A DNA stretch of 64,000 nt from Panagrolaimus kolymaensis (taxonomy: Eukaryota > Nematoda > Chromadorea > Rhabditida > Panagrolaimidae): NCBI GenBank assembly GCA_028622995.1, contig JAJQJQ010000032.1, positions 2,480,001 to 2,544,000 of the forward strand. The letters are read 5' to 3'. Both the position numbers and the translations under genes were made by a program. Every line of letters starts with the position of its first letter. The stretch's first letter is position 1. Shown one piece after another: positions 19,535 through 30,194 of this stretch. The notes beneath the pieces are model-generated. The model ran no database searches. It saw only the letters and a list, made by a program, of their open reading frames with translations, and had not been told where the DNA came from.

Positions 19535-19940
19535 CAGAAATGCAGAAAAAATAAAAAAATAAACAATACCAACCAATCAGGAAAAAAGTTGAAGAATAAT
19601 TCAGATAAATAGCTTGAATAAATAAATCACATACAAAAAAATGTGCAAGCAAGCCTAACCAAAAGATAAAACGAAATGAAACAATGATGTTTAATTTCGA
19701 GGCAGACAGTCAGAGAAAAACAAACTTTTGACTTCCAAAAAAATGGATACAAACGTTTACAAAATCTTACAAAACTCTCTTCGCGGTAAATAACACTCAA
19801 AAAAATAAAAGAAGAAGTTTATTTTCTTTGAAACCAGAAAATGACATAAGCAGACAAACAAAAAAAATGACATAGGCAGACAAATAAAAAGCTTTAAAAA
19901 ACAAAAACGATGTCATTGAAAAACAAAAAAAAAGAGACCT
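19535..19940. other. Spacer between the RPA and RepHel genes in the Helitron
   Basis: AT-rich non-coding sequence; it includes a CAGTCAGAGAAAAACAAAC stretch (19708-19726) resembling the Helitron 5'-end repeat, and two ATGACATARGCAGACAAA repeats. It probably holds the RepHel promoter. Confidence 0.4.
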
Positions 19941-21014
19941 TTAAAGCTTAGGAACTTCAGGGTATTCAAGCATCTTCAAATCATCCAACTGACCATAATT
20001 AACAGCGTTCTTGGTAACTTGAATGGCATCAGAGATTTTGATGGTGAAGATAGGATCAGAACATATACCAAATATTGTTTCATCAGGTATTACTAAAATT
20101 TACAAAGAATGAATAAACGTATATAATCATTTCAAAAAAACATACAAAAGCCAGCTTTAAATGAATGCGAGATAATATTAACTTCATCTTGTAAAATGTC
20201 AGCAGTTTTCTGAGTGCATTTAAGTTCGAGTCTTGCTTTCATAATACCATCAGAGCAATCAGCTATAAAAAGATGTTTGTTCTCCATATAAACCGGTGCA
20301 ATAATTTCAAGATGGATGTTTTCTATAAACAACAAATAAAGATAAAAATACCATTAAAGCATAACATACCAAAACATTTAGTAATACCACGTTTAGTAAG
20401 TCCTTTGATGACATCATCGATTGATAAAAACGTTTCAGGGTTACCTTCTTCAAAAGTTGGAACAATTTCGACCATTTGTTTCATTTCTGCTTGTTTCACA
20501 ACATTGAATGGAATTGAAACCAAATCGAAAGCGGAATCTTGACAGCTCAATTTTGAATCTTTTACCATTGTTCGAGGAATGTACGCAGCTTTAATACCAG
20601 TTTTTTTCAACATTGAAAACCGAATCCAAACAGGGAACTAAATACAATGATATAAAATAAAAAAGAGAGAAAAAAAGCATACATTTGAAGCAGCAGAAAT
20701 TGTTTCGTAAAGTTTAATAGCTTTTTCACTCCATGCGGTAAGTTCAAAGGTTTTTGCATCTTTATCACATAAAACGAGGTTGAGAACAGCTTCTTCTTGA
20801 TTCTTAACCTGAATTGTACGTAGTGCAGGCGCAGCTGGTTTATTATCAAGTTGAAAGACATGAGACCTTAAAACAAAAAAAAACAATAAAAAAATAAATG
20901 GAATTATGTATAAATAACCTACTTATTGAAATTTTTAACGTTGACATCGGCATAACAGCTCAATGATGTTGCCAAAGGTGATGATCTTCGAGGTCGTTTG
21001 TTTGGAGGATCCAT
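19941..21014 (-). CDS. RPA1-like single-strand DNA-binding protein carried by the Helitron
   Basis: Five exons on the minus strand: 21014-20923, 20866-20683, 20637-20370, 20322-20146 and 20092-19941, with GT-AG introns in consistent phase, giving 290 residues. After a basic start (MDPPNKRPRRSS) come two OB-fold-like regions: LRTIQVKNQEEAVLNLVLCD with FELTAWSEKAIKLYETI (about 35-95), and a later beta-rich region with HLFIADCSDGIMKARLEL (about 185-240). The C-terminal zinc motif of full RPA1 is absent. Helitrons of several lineages carry such genes; the protein presumably coats the displaced strand. An acceptor at 21063-21064 lies just upstream in an open frame, so translation might begin in an earlier exon. 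Spliced structure on a transposon shows adaptation to eukaryotic expression. Confidence 0.85.
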
Positions 21015-21339
21015 TTCAAGAACTTGGAGATCACTTTGATTAGGAGATAACAAATAACACACCTAAAACGGAAATAAGCAATTAAATATGAAACATATTA
21101 GAACGCGGTAACAAATAAACAAAACGTGGAAAATTATATATAAAATATATAAATATTCAAAAAATCATCCCCGAGCGTTATTATAAATGATAATATGCGC
21201 CACCAAAGCTGACTAATAATCAGGAGAAAAAATAGCATTACGAAATAAAGCATTTTACGAAAAAAGTTCAAAAAGTTCAAGTGAGCTAATCCATAGAAAA
21301 AAAAGAAAACAAAAAATGATTTGGAATTTGGAGGCAAAC

Positions 21340-21621
21340 CATCAGAGAAAAAAAACCACTGACTTCCAAAAAAATGTTTACAAAAAATGCTTACAAAAAA
21401 GCAAAGCAAAAAACGCAAAGGGAAACTTTCGTGTCAAGAAAATTTTAAAAAATGCAAATTTAAACTGGTCAAAACATATCAATGTTTGACTCTCCGAAGC
21501 GTGAGACCAACATATTCGGAATCAGCGTAAAAAACTGATCTAGGCTATCGGGACAAAATAAAAACAAAGCAGAACCGACATACAAACAAACAGACACGAC
21601 ACTCCAAATTAAAAAGGAAGA
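21340..21621 (-). repeat. Shared Helitron 5'-end segment, autonomous copy
   Basis: Counterpart of 13190-13445, including AAAAAACTGATCTAGGCTAT and the final AATTAAAAAGGAAGA. It defines the 5' boundary at 21621. Confidence 0.8.
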
Positions 21622-21995
21622 TAATAAGTTTTTAAACTTTTTGATATCATGTTATTGTAATTAGTATAGTTTTATGCTCACTCCTATTTGCAATGTATCA
21701 TAGAAACGAAAAATATACATGTGGTTGCTCTTTGAATGCTTATGAGATATTGGTTAATTATTTCTGATTAATTTGAATGAAAGAGATTTTCGAAGTTTTT
21801 TGACTTCAAAGAAAAATAATTGATGACAATTAACACTCAAACAAGCATGTTTGCGGCTTTTTTAGCAACATTTAAACCGTTTAAGTATAAAAATTAGGTA
21901 TAAAAAAGTTGGTAAATAAAAAAATTCACTCCAAAAGGTGAAGTTTTCTGTAATTTTTCTGTGAAAAAATAAAGCACTTCCGTTTATGATTTCCG

Positions 21996-22072
21996 CTATT
22001 TTTACAGCGGAAGCGGAAACGGAAACGGAAATTTAAATATTTTTTTACGGAAGCGGAAACGGAAACGGAAGC
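21996..22072. repeat. Right subterminal GGAARCGGAA repeats of the hAT element
   Basis: GCGGAAGCGGAAACGGAAAC repeated either side of an AT spacer, same orientation as the left array. Continued beyond the inner MITE at 22525-22565. Confidence 0.75.
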
Positions 22073-22080
22073 AAAAAAAC

Positions 22081-22516
22081 CAGTGTTGTCTCATTTGCAT
22101 TTCATCGCCGACGCCGCCGCCGCCGCCGACGGCGGCGAGGTCCAATTTCTGGCGGCGCCGACGTCTGCGCCGCCGCCGCCACCGCCGCCAGTATTACCGC
22201 CACGCCGTCAAAATAGAAAATTTTTTTTTCTATATAAATGAAAGGCGTTTTTAACATAAATTTAACTAAAGTAAAGCAATAATAAAAGGAAATTTTAAAA
22301 AGGAGAAAAAGAATAACTTTAAATTTTAGCTTCTTTAATGGTTGAGTTTTTGATTTTTCTATTATTATTTTTTTTTTTTTGGAAAAATTTAATTAATTTT
22401 GGCGGCGCCGCCATTTGAAGCTGAAAGGTCGCCGCCACCGCCGCCGCCGCCGACGGCGGCGGCGGCGCGGATTTCTGCGCCGACGAGCGGATGGCGGTGG
22501 CGGCGAACCAACACTG
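22081..22516. mobile_element. Nested hAT MITE rich in CCG/CGG triplets
   Basis: 436 bp. The ends are CAGTGTTG and CAACACTG, flanked by the exact 8-bp duplication AAAAAAAC (22073-22080 and 22517-22524). Two GC-rich blocks (22109-22206 and 22401-22508) of CCGCCG/CGGCGG triplets form large inverted, foldback-capable arms around an AT-rich centre. No coding capacity; the Arg/Pro-rich frames seen there are products of the triplets. Confidence 0.85.
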
Positions 22517-23977
22517 AAAAAAACCACGGAATTCCGCGGAAACGGAAACGGAAGCGGAATTCCGCTCATCCCTGTTTCCGATGATGATCTATTTTCCATT
22601 GAATCCGTTAATAAACGGCTCCAAAATGTTGTAAATAATATTGCATGGTCAAAAATTGAAAGAGTTGATTCAAAAAATTTGATTAAATTTGAAAAATATC
22701 CCCTTCGACTAAAATATAAGAATGCATTGAAATTTGTAAGTTATTTTAATTAATTTATCCATTTATTGCATGTAAAACCATTTCAGCTCAAAACGATGCT
22801 CAGTCGAGCGAATATCCGATTTCTCGATCTTTCAATTTTTGAAATGCCTCTTGGTGATAAACTTATTGCTTCGTTAATGCCTTTAGTTCGCCGTCTAATT
22901 TCACTGAATTTTTTCCACAAAATTTTAACAGAAGAAAACCTTTTTATCATCGGAAATAAATGCTCTATGATTGAAGAAATTTCATTTGCATATGATTGTA
23001 ATATGGGAGAAAATGGCTTAGAAATATTATTCAAACAATGTCCAAATCTAAAGTATCTAAACCTGTCTGGAAGTGGGAAAATTACTGGTGAATGCTTTGA
23101 ATATATTCCAAATGGACTTCTCTATTTGAATCTTCCTTATTGTGGAAATATTACATCAAAAGCCATGAAATTTCTTGCCGAAAGAACAAAAAATCTTGGA
23201 TCCTTAATTATGGATCGTTATTATCCAACAGAAAACCCATATATTTGGCTACAAAAACTAACGAAATTAAAATTTTTGGAAATTACAAATATGTTCGCAG
23301 ATTTCTCCTATTTAAATTTATCAATTTTTCCAGAATTGGAAATGCTTAATTTAAGTTACAATAATTTCGTTTCAATACAAACGTTAGAAACCCTTCCAAG
23401 TCTACCAAAATTAACTGCATTAAATATTGGTTATAGCTATGAAGGTGATCAAGATAGCGTTTTTCAAATATTGAGAGAATGCAAAAATATAAAGTATTGC
23501 GATTTAAGCTTTTTGAAAAATATAAATGAAGAAATTATCGAATTTATTCAATTTTGTCAAATCAAGGTATTTAATTATTTAGAAGTAAAATTAATCTTTT
23601 ATTTTTTTATTTAGTATTTGGCTATTAATGAATGCAATAATTTATCAGATGATGTTGTTAAGGCGCTTATTTCTGAATGTAACGTAAGTTAATTTATTAA
23701 ATCTTTACATAGGTAATCAATAATATCTTATTTATAGTCGTTAACTCATCTTGAAATTGTTGGGATAAATAATTACAATCTCAAACTTATTAACTCTGAT
23801 CTCTCAAAAATTTGTCCAACCCGCAGTGAAATTCTCAACTTGGTTATTCATCCCCAAAATGAAAAAGCCTTACGATCGCGAAAATGGTATAAAATTTACA
23901 AATGGGATGGTTATAAACCAAAAGAATCGCCCTTTGCTGATTTAATAAATGTTCGAATTCAATATAACAAAAGATAA

Positions 23978-24552
23978 TGTAGTCATGATTAGCTAATTTA
24001 TATCATATGCATTTATCTACAGTATGGTACCTAAGAATACCCATTTTTGATTTCTATTTTTTGTTTATACTTAAATTTTTTCAAAATTTTTTTTGGACTT
24101 TGAAAACTTCAATATTTTTGTTTTTTAATAAAAAAATTATTTCTTTATTTATTTAATATTTTTAACATAAATTGGAAATTTTTTAGAACGTTGGAACGAT
24201 TCACAAAAATATTCATTAAGCATTACAATGTAATTATCTCTAGTTTGATTTGCTTTCATAAATTTTTATAAAGAGCAGAAGTTTAAAAAAGCATAATATG
24301 CAAAATGAGATATATTATTATCAAAAAATATGATATTTAGTTTGTTAATTCTTAAACTGTCATACATTAACTACTACATTTGGACTAAGTTAAAATACAA
24401 ATATAATTATATCTCAACTAAAATACAAAGGCGTTGGTAAAAATATGATTTCGTTAGATGAAGAGTTTTTATGCAAGCAAAAAGTTTATCCATTATTTTT
24501 CGTATACAAAAGCAGCAGAATTAATATTATTATTTTTTAAAAAGCACACGAC
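23978..24552. other. Intergenic, no gene seen
   Basis: AT-rich sequence between the F-box/LRR gene and the chemoreceptor gene; no recognised motif. Confidence 0.4.
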
Positions 24553-25812
24553 ATGAATTGGCATACGATCTTCAAAATTACTGATTTAAGTGCAATTATT
24601 TCATCGTATGCTTTGAATATTTTACTCATATGTTTAATCATTTTTAAAACTCCGGCACATATGAAAGTATATAGTCGAATTTTATTGCAAGCTGCAGTTG
24701 GTGATTTGATACATACAACTTGCATATTTTTTTCTCAATTGGTAAGAGAAATTTATTTTTTTTAAATGTTGAAATTAGAATTAAGTAACAACTTTTTTAG
24801 ATCATCGCTTCAAAGGGAACTGCGCATTATATGTTTTTGAATGGAATTCATCATAATCTTGGTCCATATTTCAATAGCTTTTTATGTTCATTTTATGGAT
24901 TTGGCATGGTTTCAAGTGTTACAAATGTAACAACCATGTACATTTTTCGATACTTTCATATTTGCCGGTAAGTAATTATTCTTGACAAAGTTGTATTTTT
25001 TAAATTTGAACTTGGCCGATACTATGAATACATAAATTTCTAGACAATATGATTGGCGAATGCGGAACCACGTAATCCTGGTACTTATTGGATATTTATT
25101 TGCATCATTTCAATTATTTACAACCTTTTATTCTTGTATACCACCAAGAGTAATAATAGAAAATTATTATATGGCAGGTTTGGAAATTGCAAGATTTATT
25201 CATGACGGGGAAACATCAAATGAAGTCATTATTGATGCCGTTCATCATATGGGTGTTGTCGATTTGGTGTGTCCTCCTTTTTTCATTTCATCAAGTTAAA
25301 AGTTTTTTGTTTCATAATTTTAATTTTTGTAGGCGGTATTCGAGTGGAAAATAGCTGCAGTTTCTTTGTTTATCAATAATATTTTTGCATATATGATTAT
25401 GGCAATTTGCAGTTGGAAAATTTATCACGTTGTTAATACTTCTCTCTTGCCTGATGAGACATCGCGGCAAATTCAAACAACTATGACAAAGGTTTTGGTT
25501 TGCCAGGTATCGTCGAAATTTCAAAATTTTCCAATGTTAGGAGATTATTTTTAGGCAGTGATTCCAACCTTAACTTCAACAGCGCCTTTAATTTATATGT
25601 GTGTTGTGCCATTTTTGGAAATTGAAATTTATAGCCTAAGTATGATAGTTGCAATTCCAATGTCATGGGTTGGAGTATTAAATTCTATTTCAACTATTTA
25701 TTTCGTTATTCCATATAGAATGGCTGTCACGAATGTCGTCAAAAGAATTTTCCGGCAACCTAACCCCGTGATTGTTATTCCACAATCGGTTACCGTTCCA
25801 TCAACAAATTAG
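24553..25812 (+). CDS. Seven-transmembrane chemoreceptor (Str/Srd-like serpentine receptor)
   Basis: Exons 24553-24741, 24801-24967, 25044-25266, 25333-25506 and 25555-25812; all GT-AG with consistent phases; 336 residues. Seven hydrophobic segments are seen: IISSYALNILLICLIIF, ILLQAAVGDLIHTTCIFF, FNSFLCSFYGFGMVSSVTNV, VILVLIGYLFASFQLFTTFY, AAVSLFINNIFAYMIMAI, LTSTAPLIYMCVVPFL and PMSWVGVLNSISTIYFV. The final helix is followed by IPYRMAV, the PYR-type ending common in nematode Str, Srd, Srh and Sri receptors. These are usually expressed in sensory neurons and detect small chemicals through G proteins. The ligand is unknown and the exact subfamily is not settled. All exons are intact. Confidence 0.85.
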
Positions 25813-26129
25813 TTTTTCAAGCAATGATTAAAGACACGAAAATTCAGAAGTCAATACAAATCGAATTTGCAAGTGAATAGCTTGGAAAAAAATTTTGGAC
25901 TATGGTTATGGATGCTTTTAAATAGAAGTGCAAAGATGTCGCTGAGGTCATGTATAGCTTTGGTTTTTTGATACAACTTTTAGCTAATTTTAATATCGTA
26001 CAATCCCTTCGTTTATTTTCTTGTTAAAATTTATGAAAAATTTTTTAATCTGTTAGCTTTTTGAATTCATTCTTTCTCTAATAATATTTATTTTTATTTT
26101 TTAGTTTAAAAATAATTACAAAATTTGTT
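25813..26129. other. Convergent intergenic region
   Basis: Between the 3' ends of the chemoreceptor (plus) and the RBR gene (minus); AT-rich, presumably both 3' UTRs. Confidence 0.4.
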
Positions 26130-28163
26130 TCAATTTTTTTGTGAAGTGAAATTGAAGTTTCCAAGGACGTCACGAATTCTTTCTTGGTCAAAGGCATCAG
26201 CGTCTTCAAAGAGTCGACAAGTTTTGTTACATATGTGGCAGAAATACTTATTCATGTTTTCGTCTTCTTCATGGCATCTACAATTAAAAACAACTAAGCA
26301 ATTTTTTTAGAAAGTTTAACAATACATTGTTGTTTTAAAAAATGTTACTTACCCACAAAAATGATCGTAATCTATGTTAGGCGCATTACAAAGATAACAA
26401 GAATTGACTCCGCATGGACATCTTAAAAAGTACATATAATAAATTATATTGATTTATTTTGTTTATTAAAATTTACGTCATCTTATTGCATCCATCAGAT
26501 TTGACAAAAGGTTGTTTACAATTTGGGCATTTTCTAATCACGCATTCGCTTATTTGTTCTTCTCTGAAACAGATTGTTTGCTAATTTACTCCTAATTTTT
26601 TGCAATTAAACCTACACAATCCGTACGGTTTTCTCTTTTTCAATCGCTTCCTTTACTTCTTCACAATTTTTTCTGATATGGCTTTCGTCAAATGGTTTCA
26701 AACAATCACTACAAATTTCTAAACCACAAGCACAAATAGAAGTAGGATGGATTTTGTCAATCAATCCTTGGTATCCAAATTTTTCACATTGATGCAAGAC
26801 TCCTAGTTTTTCGGTTTTTGAAGCAATTAAAAGGTTTTCACGTTGAAAGCGATTTAATAATGCTTCTGACGTTTCTGGTGATAGATGTTTCCAAATGTTA
26901 GCTAAAACTTTCTTTTTAATTATTTATTTTTTTAAGAAGGGGCAATTTACCAAGAAAGAAAACATTTTTGCAATCAGGATCAACGCAACGAATTCCATCT
27001 GCTTCGGGCACAATGGGGAACTCGTAAATTGTAGCTTTAGCATGTCCTTCGAGACATTCTTTACAGATAGCATGAGTATTACCTGGATTTCCCTTTGACC
27101 AGTTGCAACATTTAAAATATCCATCTGCAACTTGATGCTTTCCAAAACACACCAAACATTCAAAAGTCGAAATACTCTAAAATTATTTATTATAATTATT
27201 TTCTATAGCAAAAGAAAAAAACTTGCATAATCGGGAATATTGAAAAAATTTTCCTCACAAAAATTGTTATGCTTATATTTTTTTTATTTAGTGCTAGCAA
27301 CTTTGCAAAAATATAAAAGTAGGATTTTTTACTTTTTAGACAAAAAACTTACATTTGGTTGATAATTATTGAAATCAAGTTGCTTATACTTGAGAAATTC
27401 AGTGAAATTGTTTTTTTTATTAGTCTCGCTGTAGATATTCCAAGGTACTCTATTCATACTAACATTTCCGTATATATCGATATTAACTTCGATCTCAGTT
27501 TTTTTGATTTCATCTAATTTGAGAACATCGATTTCAATTCCATCTTTATAAACCTACAATTAATTTAGAGAATTTATAGTGCAGTTTCTTTAAAATTACC
27601 TCAAAAATATGGGTTTCCAACTTTTCAAATTCTATTGACAAAATTTTATTGAAAGGTAAAATGGGGTTATCTATTTCATATAAAGTTTCTCCATTGCATA
27701 TTATTTTATAGCGAACTCCAATATAATCTTTGATTTCAATTTGTGAACATCCAAAACTATATCCATTTTTCACTTCAAGAACACCTCTTAAATGCCAAAA
27801 AGTTTGGCAAGGTTCCATAATGAAATAAATTAAGTCATCGAATAAAGGTGAAATATGTTTTAACTCAATGTTGCTATCAAAAATAATTGATGTTTTAAAC
27901 TTTTTTAATTGTTTTTTTAGTTTTTTTAATTTTGGTTTAGTGAAAGCAAAATTCAATTTTTCCACTAATTCAATTTGATGGGTGTAATTTCGCCATATGG
28001 AGCTCACAAGCTCGGAAGGAGATGCTTTTATGATAATAGTTATAACTTCATTATCTCTAAACATTTTCCGATATTTTGAGATGATCGTCATATAGCATGC
28101 AGTTTCATATGTGATAATATCAAATTTGCCTATATCAAGTTCGACCAAATAAAAGATAAGCAT
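26130..28163 (-). CDS. RBR-type E3 ubiquitin ligase, RNF216-like
   Basis: Seven exons on the minus strand: 28163-27600, 27553-27353, 27176-26951, 26901-26616, 26563-26477, 26421-26353 and 26277-26130; 526 residues. The first 255 residues have no recognised domain and include a Lys-rich helix (KPKLKKLKKQLKKF). From about 260, RING1 reads FECLVCFGKH ... KCCNW ... HAICKECL ... CVDPDCKNVF. The IBR follows with SICACGLEICSDCLKPF. RING2 reads CPNCKQPFVKSDGCNKMTC, then PCGVNSCYLC and YDHFC; the catalytic Cys is predicted near residue 451. RING1 recruits E2, and the RING2 Cys takes ubiquitin as a thioester. The CNKMTCPCG...CYLC...YDHFC pattern is closest to RNF216/TRIAD3. Substrates are unknown. The novel N-terminus may be the substrate-selecting part. 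Confidence 0.88.
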
Positions 28164-28317
28164 ATTTTGCTATTTTTAATAGAAATTAAAAAATGTTAGG
28201 AAAGTGTTATTTTATCCAATTAACTTTCGTCAAAGTAAACGAGACTAACAGTCTTTCACAACATACAATCAAATCAGTATCATCCGATGCTCCTCCCTTT
28301 TAGCTCTTCTAAGATCA

Positions 28318-28325
28318 TATAAAAG
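28318..28325 (+). promoter_or_regulatory. TATA box of unknown transcript
   Basis: TATAAAAG in the CATATAAAAGCCTCC context; faces away from the RBR gene. Confidence 0.4.
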
Positions 28326-28662
28326 CCTCCGCTTGCTTGTCTTCTACCCATACTTGCCATCACAACATTTTGGTCGACCTCCTGATTTTCTAGCCATGTG
28401 GAGAGGTTTTCCTTTATCGCTTGTATATATGTTGAACAGATTAAAAGGAGTTGTAGGCATACGTAAAATGTAAAATGCTTTTCTGGGTCTCATGCGTAAA
28501 AGTGAATTTTTGACTGAAAAGCATTTGCTGGCAAAAATCTCTTTTTTGTATATGATTAATGTTAACGTGTTGATACTTCTTTTTTTTCCAATAAAGTTCA
28601 AATGTAAAAGCTTTTAATATTTTAGGTATTTCTAAATTGCAGCTTATCATTTCTAGTAAACG

Positions 28663-28749
28663 ATGCAATACGGTGATGATGATTCTTATTGCACATGTGG
28701 TGGTGATGAAGAAAATCCATGCAACTGGTGCAATCAACTTGAACGTTAA
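28663..28749 (+). CDS. Candidate 28-residue Cys-containing peptide
   Basis: ATG follows a ttctag acceptor; the frame encodes MQYGDDDSYCTCGG, DEENPCNWC and NQLER, then stop, with a poly(A) signal 6 bp on. Four cysteines in CxC and CxxC pairs and acidic composition look non-random, but no signal peptide exon was found and another frame is also open. Weak call. Confidence 0.22.
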   Translation: MQYGDDDSYCTCGGDEENPCNWCNQLER

Positions 28750-29201
28750 ATGTTAAACCCCAATAAATTACGCCTACAATTTTTAACTAGTTGTATTGGC
28801 TTTTTTATCAATAGTGTTGAAATGTAACCAAATAAAATAAAATTTTGTTTTTAACTATTAGAACCATTAATATTAACATTGCTTCCGTTGACAAAAAAAT
28901 AATACTAAATCGTTCGAACTTGAAGAAATAATAATACAACGCCATTTGCAGAATAGTTGATAAATATAGAAACTTTGGCGATTTCTAAATGTTTACCTCG
29001 CATTTTGATTAATTTAATTAATAATGCATGTGACGCAGAAGTTAAAAACCGAAACATTTTAGGCGAAAACCATCAAAAAAATCACCACTCAACAACGATC
29101 GAATAAATAATGATAAGCATTTTCATCCACTAGAATGCATAATCTTTGTCGTTAAATTTTTTCTCTCCATTTTTTCAATCGATTCAATATTTTTTGTTAT
29201 A

Positions 29202-30016
29202 ATGGAACCTTTGCTACTTCCATGGTTGGTTGCACGGAAAAGAAAATTAAGGGATGAATCTGAAAAAGCTGTGATTCCAAGAAAACGATTCCATGTTGCC
29301 CCACAATTTAGAATTATTTACTATGATGCCAAAGGACCAGTTGAAATGTCGAGAATGATTTTAGCTTATTCAGGAATTCCATTTGATGATGTTCGGCTTA
29401 AAACAGAAGATGAGTGGAGTAAAGCCAAAAAACGTATGTTGCAATTTTAGTCTAATATTTTCTATTTTGAAAATCCCTTTCAGAATCCCCAAATTTGGCT
29501 TTGCCCATATTAGAATGGAATTCTAAAAAACTTTGTGATCCAGATGCTATTGCTCGAATGTTAGCTAACATGTATGGCCTTGGCGGAAATGGAATTTTTG
29601 AACAAGCTCAAGCTGATGCAATGCTTGGAATTATGAATGATTTGAAAACAACCATTTTTGATTATATGAAGCTTAGATTATTAAATCATCCATTAAAAAA
29701 AGAAATTACTGATTTTAAAATTGATTTTGAAATTAAACCCAATACTATGGAAAAAATGTATATTCAAGTTTTTGAGCCGGCAATCAAAAAATATATTGGA
29801 TTACTCGAACAATTTGCATCTCAAAGACATGGCTTTTTTCTTAGCAGTGGAGTTAGTTATGTTGATTTCCAAATGGCATTTTTTTATGAAATTTTAAATG
29901 CCGTTCATCCTGAATTAATGACTAAATACACAAATATTCGAAATATTGTTGAACGAGTTTCTGCGTTGCCCCAATTACAAATTTATTTATCACAACGGAA
30001 AAAAACAAATTGGTAA
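29202..30016 (+). CDS. Sigma-like glutathione S-transferase, copy 3
   Basis: Exons 29202-29433 and 29484-30016 with a 50-bp GT-AG intron in phase 1 at the family position; 254 residues. It keeps RIIYYD with the putative catalytic Tyr, LPILEW, and DPDAIARMLANMYGLGG, where Pro replaces the Ser/Gly of the glutathione-binding pair. The C-domain has HGFFLSSGVSYVDF. The N-terminal extension MEPLLLPWLVARKRK is nearly the same as in copy 2. It forms a second tandem pair with copy 4, 26 kb from copies 1 and 2. Confidence 0.9.
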
Positions 30017-30194
30017 TAGCTTCATTTTTATAAATTTTCTTGGATTTTTTAAGAATTATTTAAAACATTTAATAATTTTTTTATTGCCTCTTTTTGACAC
30101 AAAATGTTATCTGAAAATATGAGATAAAATTTTTAATCAAAAGTTAAAAATTCCGACGAATACAAAAAAGTGACAAAAATTTAAGAATCTTTCA

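Larger units (their letters stand above)
13446..21621 (-). mobile_element. Complete autonomous Helitron with RepHel and RPA genes
   Basis: 8,176 bp. The 5' end on the minus strand is TCTTCCTTTTTAATTTGG at 21621; the 3' end at 13446 is preceded by a CTTACC/GGTAAG hairpin. Outside the pair the host bases are A and T, the dinucleotide Helitrons target, and no target duplication exists. Two genes are carried on the minus strand: the RPA1-like gene, then the RepHel. The 3' end reads TTCTTG rather than the usual CTRR. Intact reading frames argue for recent activity. Confidence 0.88.
11960..22574. mobile_element. Non-autonomous hAT element, enlarged by nested Helitrons and a second MITE
   Basis: The ends are CAGGGATGAGCGGAA and its exact inverse, flanked by the 8-bp duplication TTTCCGAT (11952-11959 and 22575-22582), the size hAT transposases make. 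Subterminal CGGAAACGGAAGCGGAA-type tandem motifs occupy 11970-12135 and 21996-22072, continuing at 22530-22565. No hAT transposase is encoded. Subtracting the two Helitrons (1,166 and 8,176 bp) and the inner MITE with its duplication (444 bp) leaves an original element of about 829 bp. It inserted in exon 3 of the F-box/LRR gene. Confidence 0.88.
11632..23977 (+). pseudogene. F-box/LRR gene split by a 10.6-kb transposon insertion
   Basis: Exons: 11632-11727, 11782-11883, 11933-11959 (then the insertion) resuming 22583-22735, then 22787-23566, 23615-23683 and 23738-23977. Without the insertion and one target duplication the frame is continuous and encodes about 488 residues. ADLPNEIL, GYLSD and DLFSIESVNKRLQNVV match an F-box (LP-x-E-I-L ... 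L ... V ... W). Leucine-rich repeats of about 25-30 residues follow (LKYLNLSGSGKITGECFEYI, LLYLNLPYCGNITSKAM, LEMLNLSYNNF, IKYCDLSFLKNI). Such proteins are usually substrate adaptors of SCF ubiquitin ligases. All other exons and splice sites are intact, so the break is recent, or the allele is one of two. Transcription through the nest is unknown. Confidence 0.85.
28164..29201. other. Intergenic with a possible small transcription unit
   Basis: Contains a TATA box (28318-28325), a candidate 28-codon frame (28663-28749) and an AATAAA (28755-28760). Otherwise AT-rich; the last 50 bases before the GST start hold TCAATCGATT, shared with GST copy 4. Confidence 0.35.

Noticed and set aside
19535..19576. 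N-terminal extension of the RepHel to a TTG
   Set aside because: No ATG there; the ATG at 19534 directly precedes the heptad repeat and suffices.
22399..22599. Arg-rich and Pro-rich frames over the triplet blocks
   Set aside because: They are translations of CCG/CGG repeats inside a MITE on both strands.
28344..28737. Minus-strand frames near 28.3-28.7 kb
   Set aside because: No splice or homology support; composition is not convincing and they overlap a plausible plus-strand promoter.
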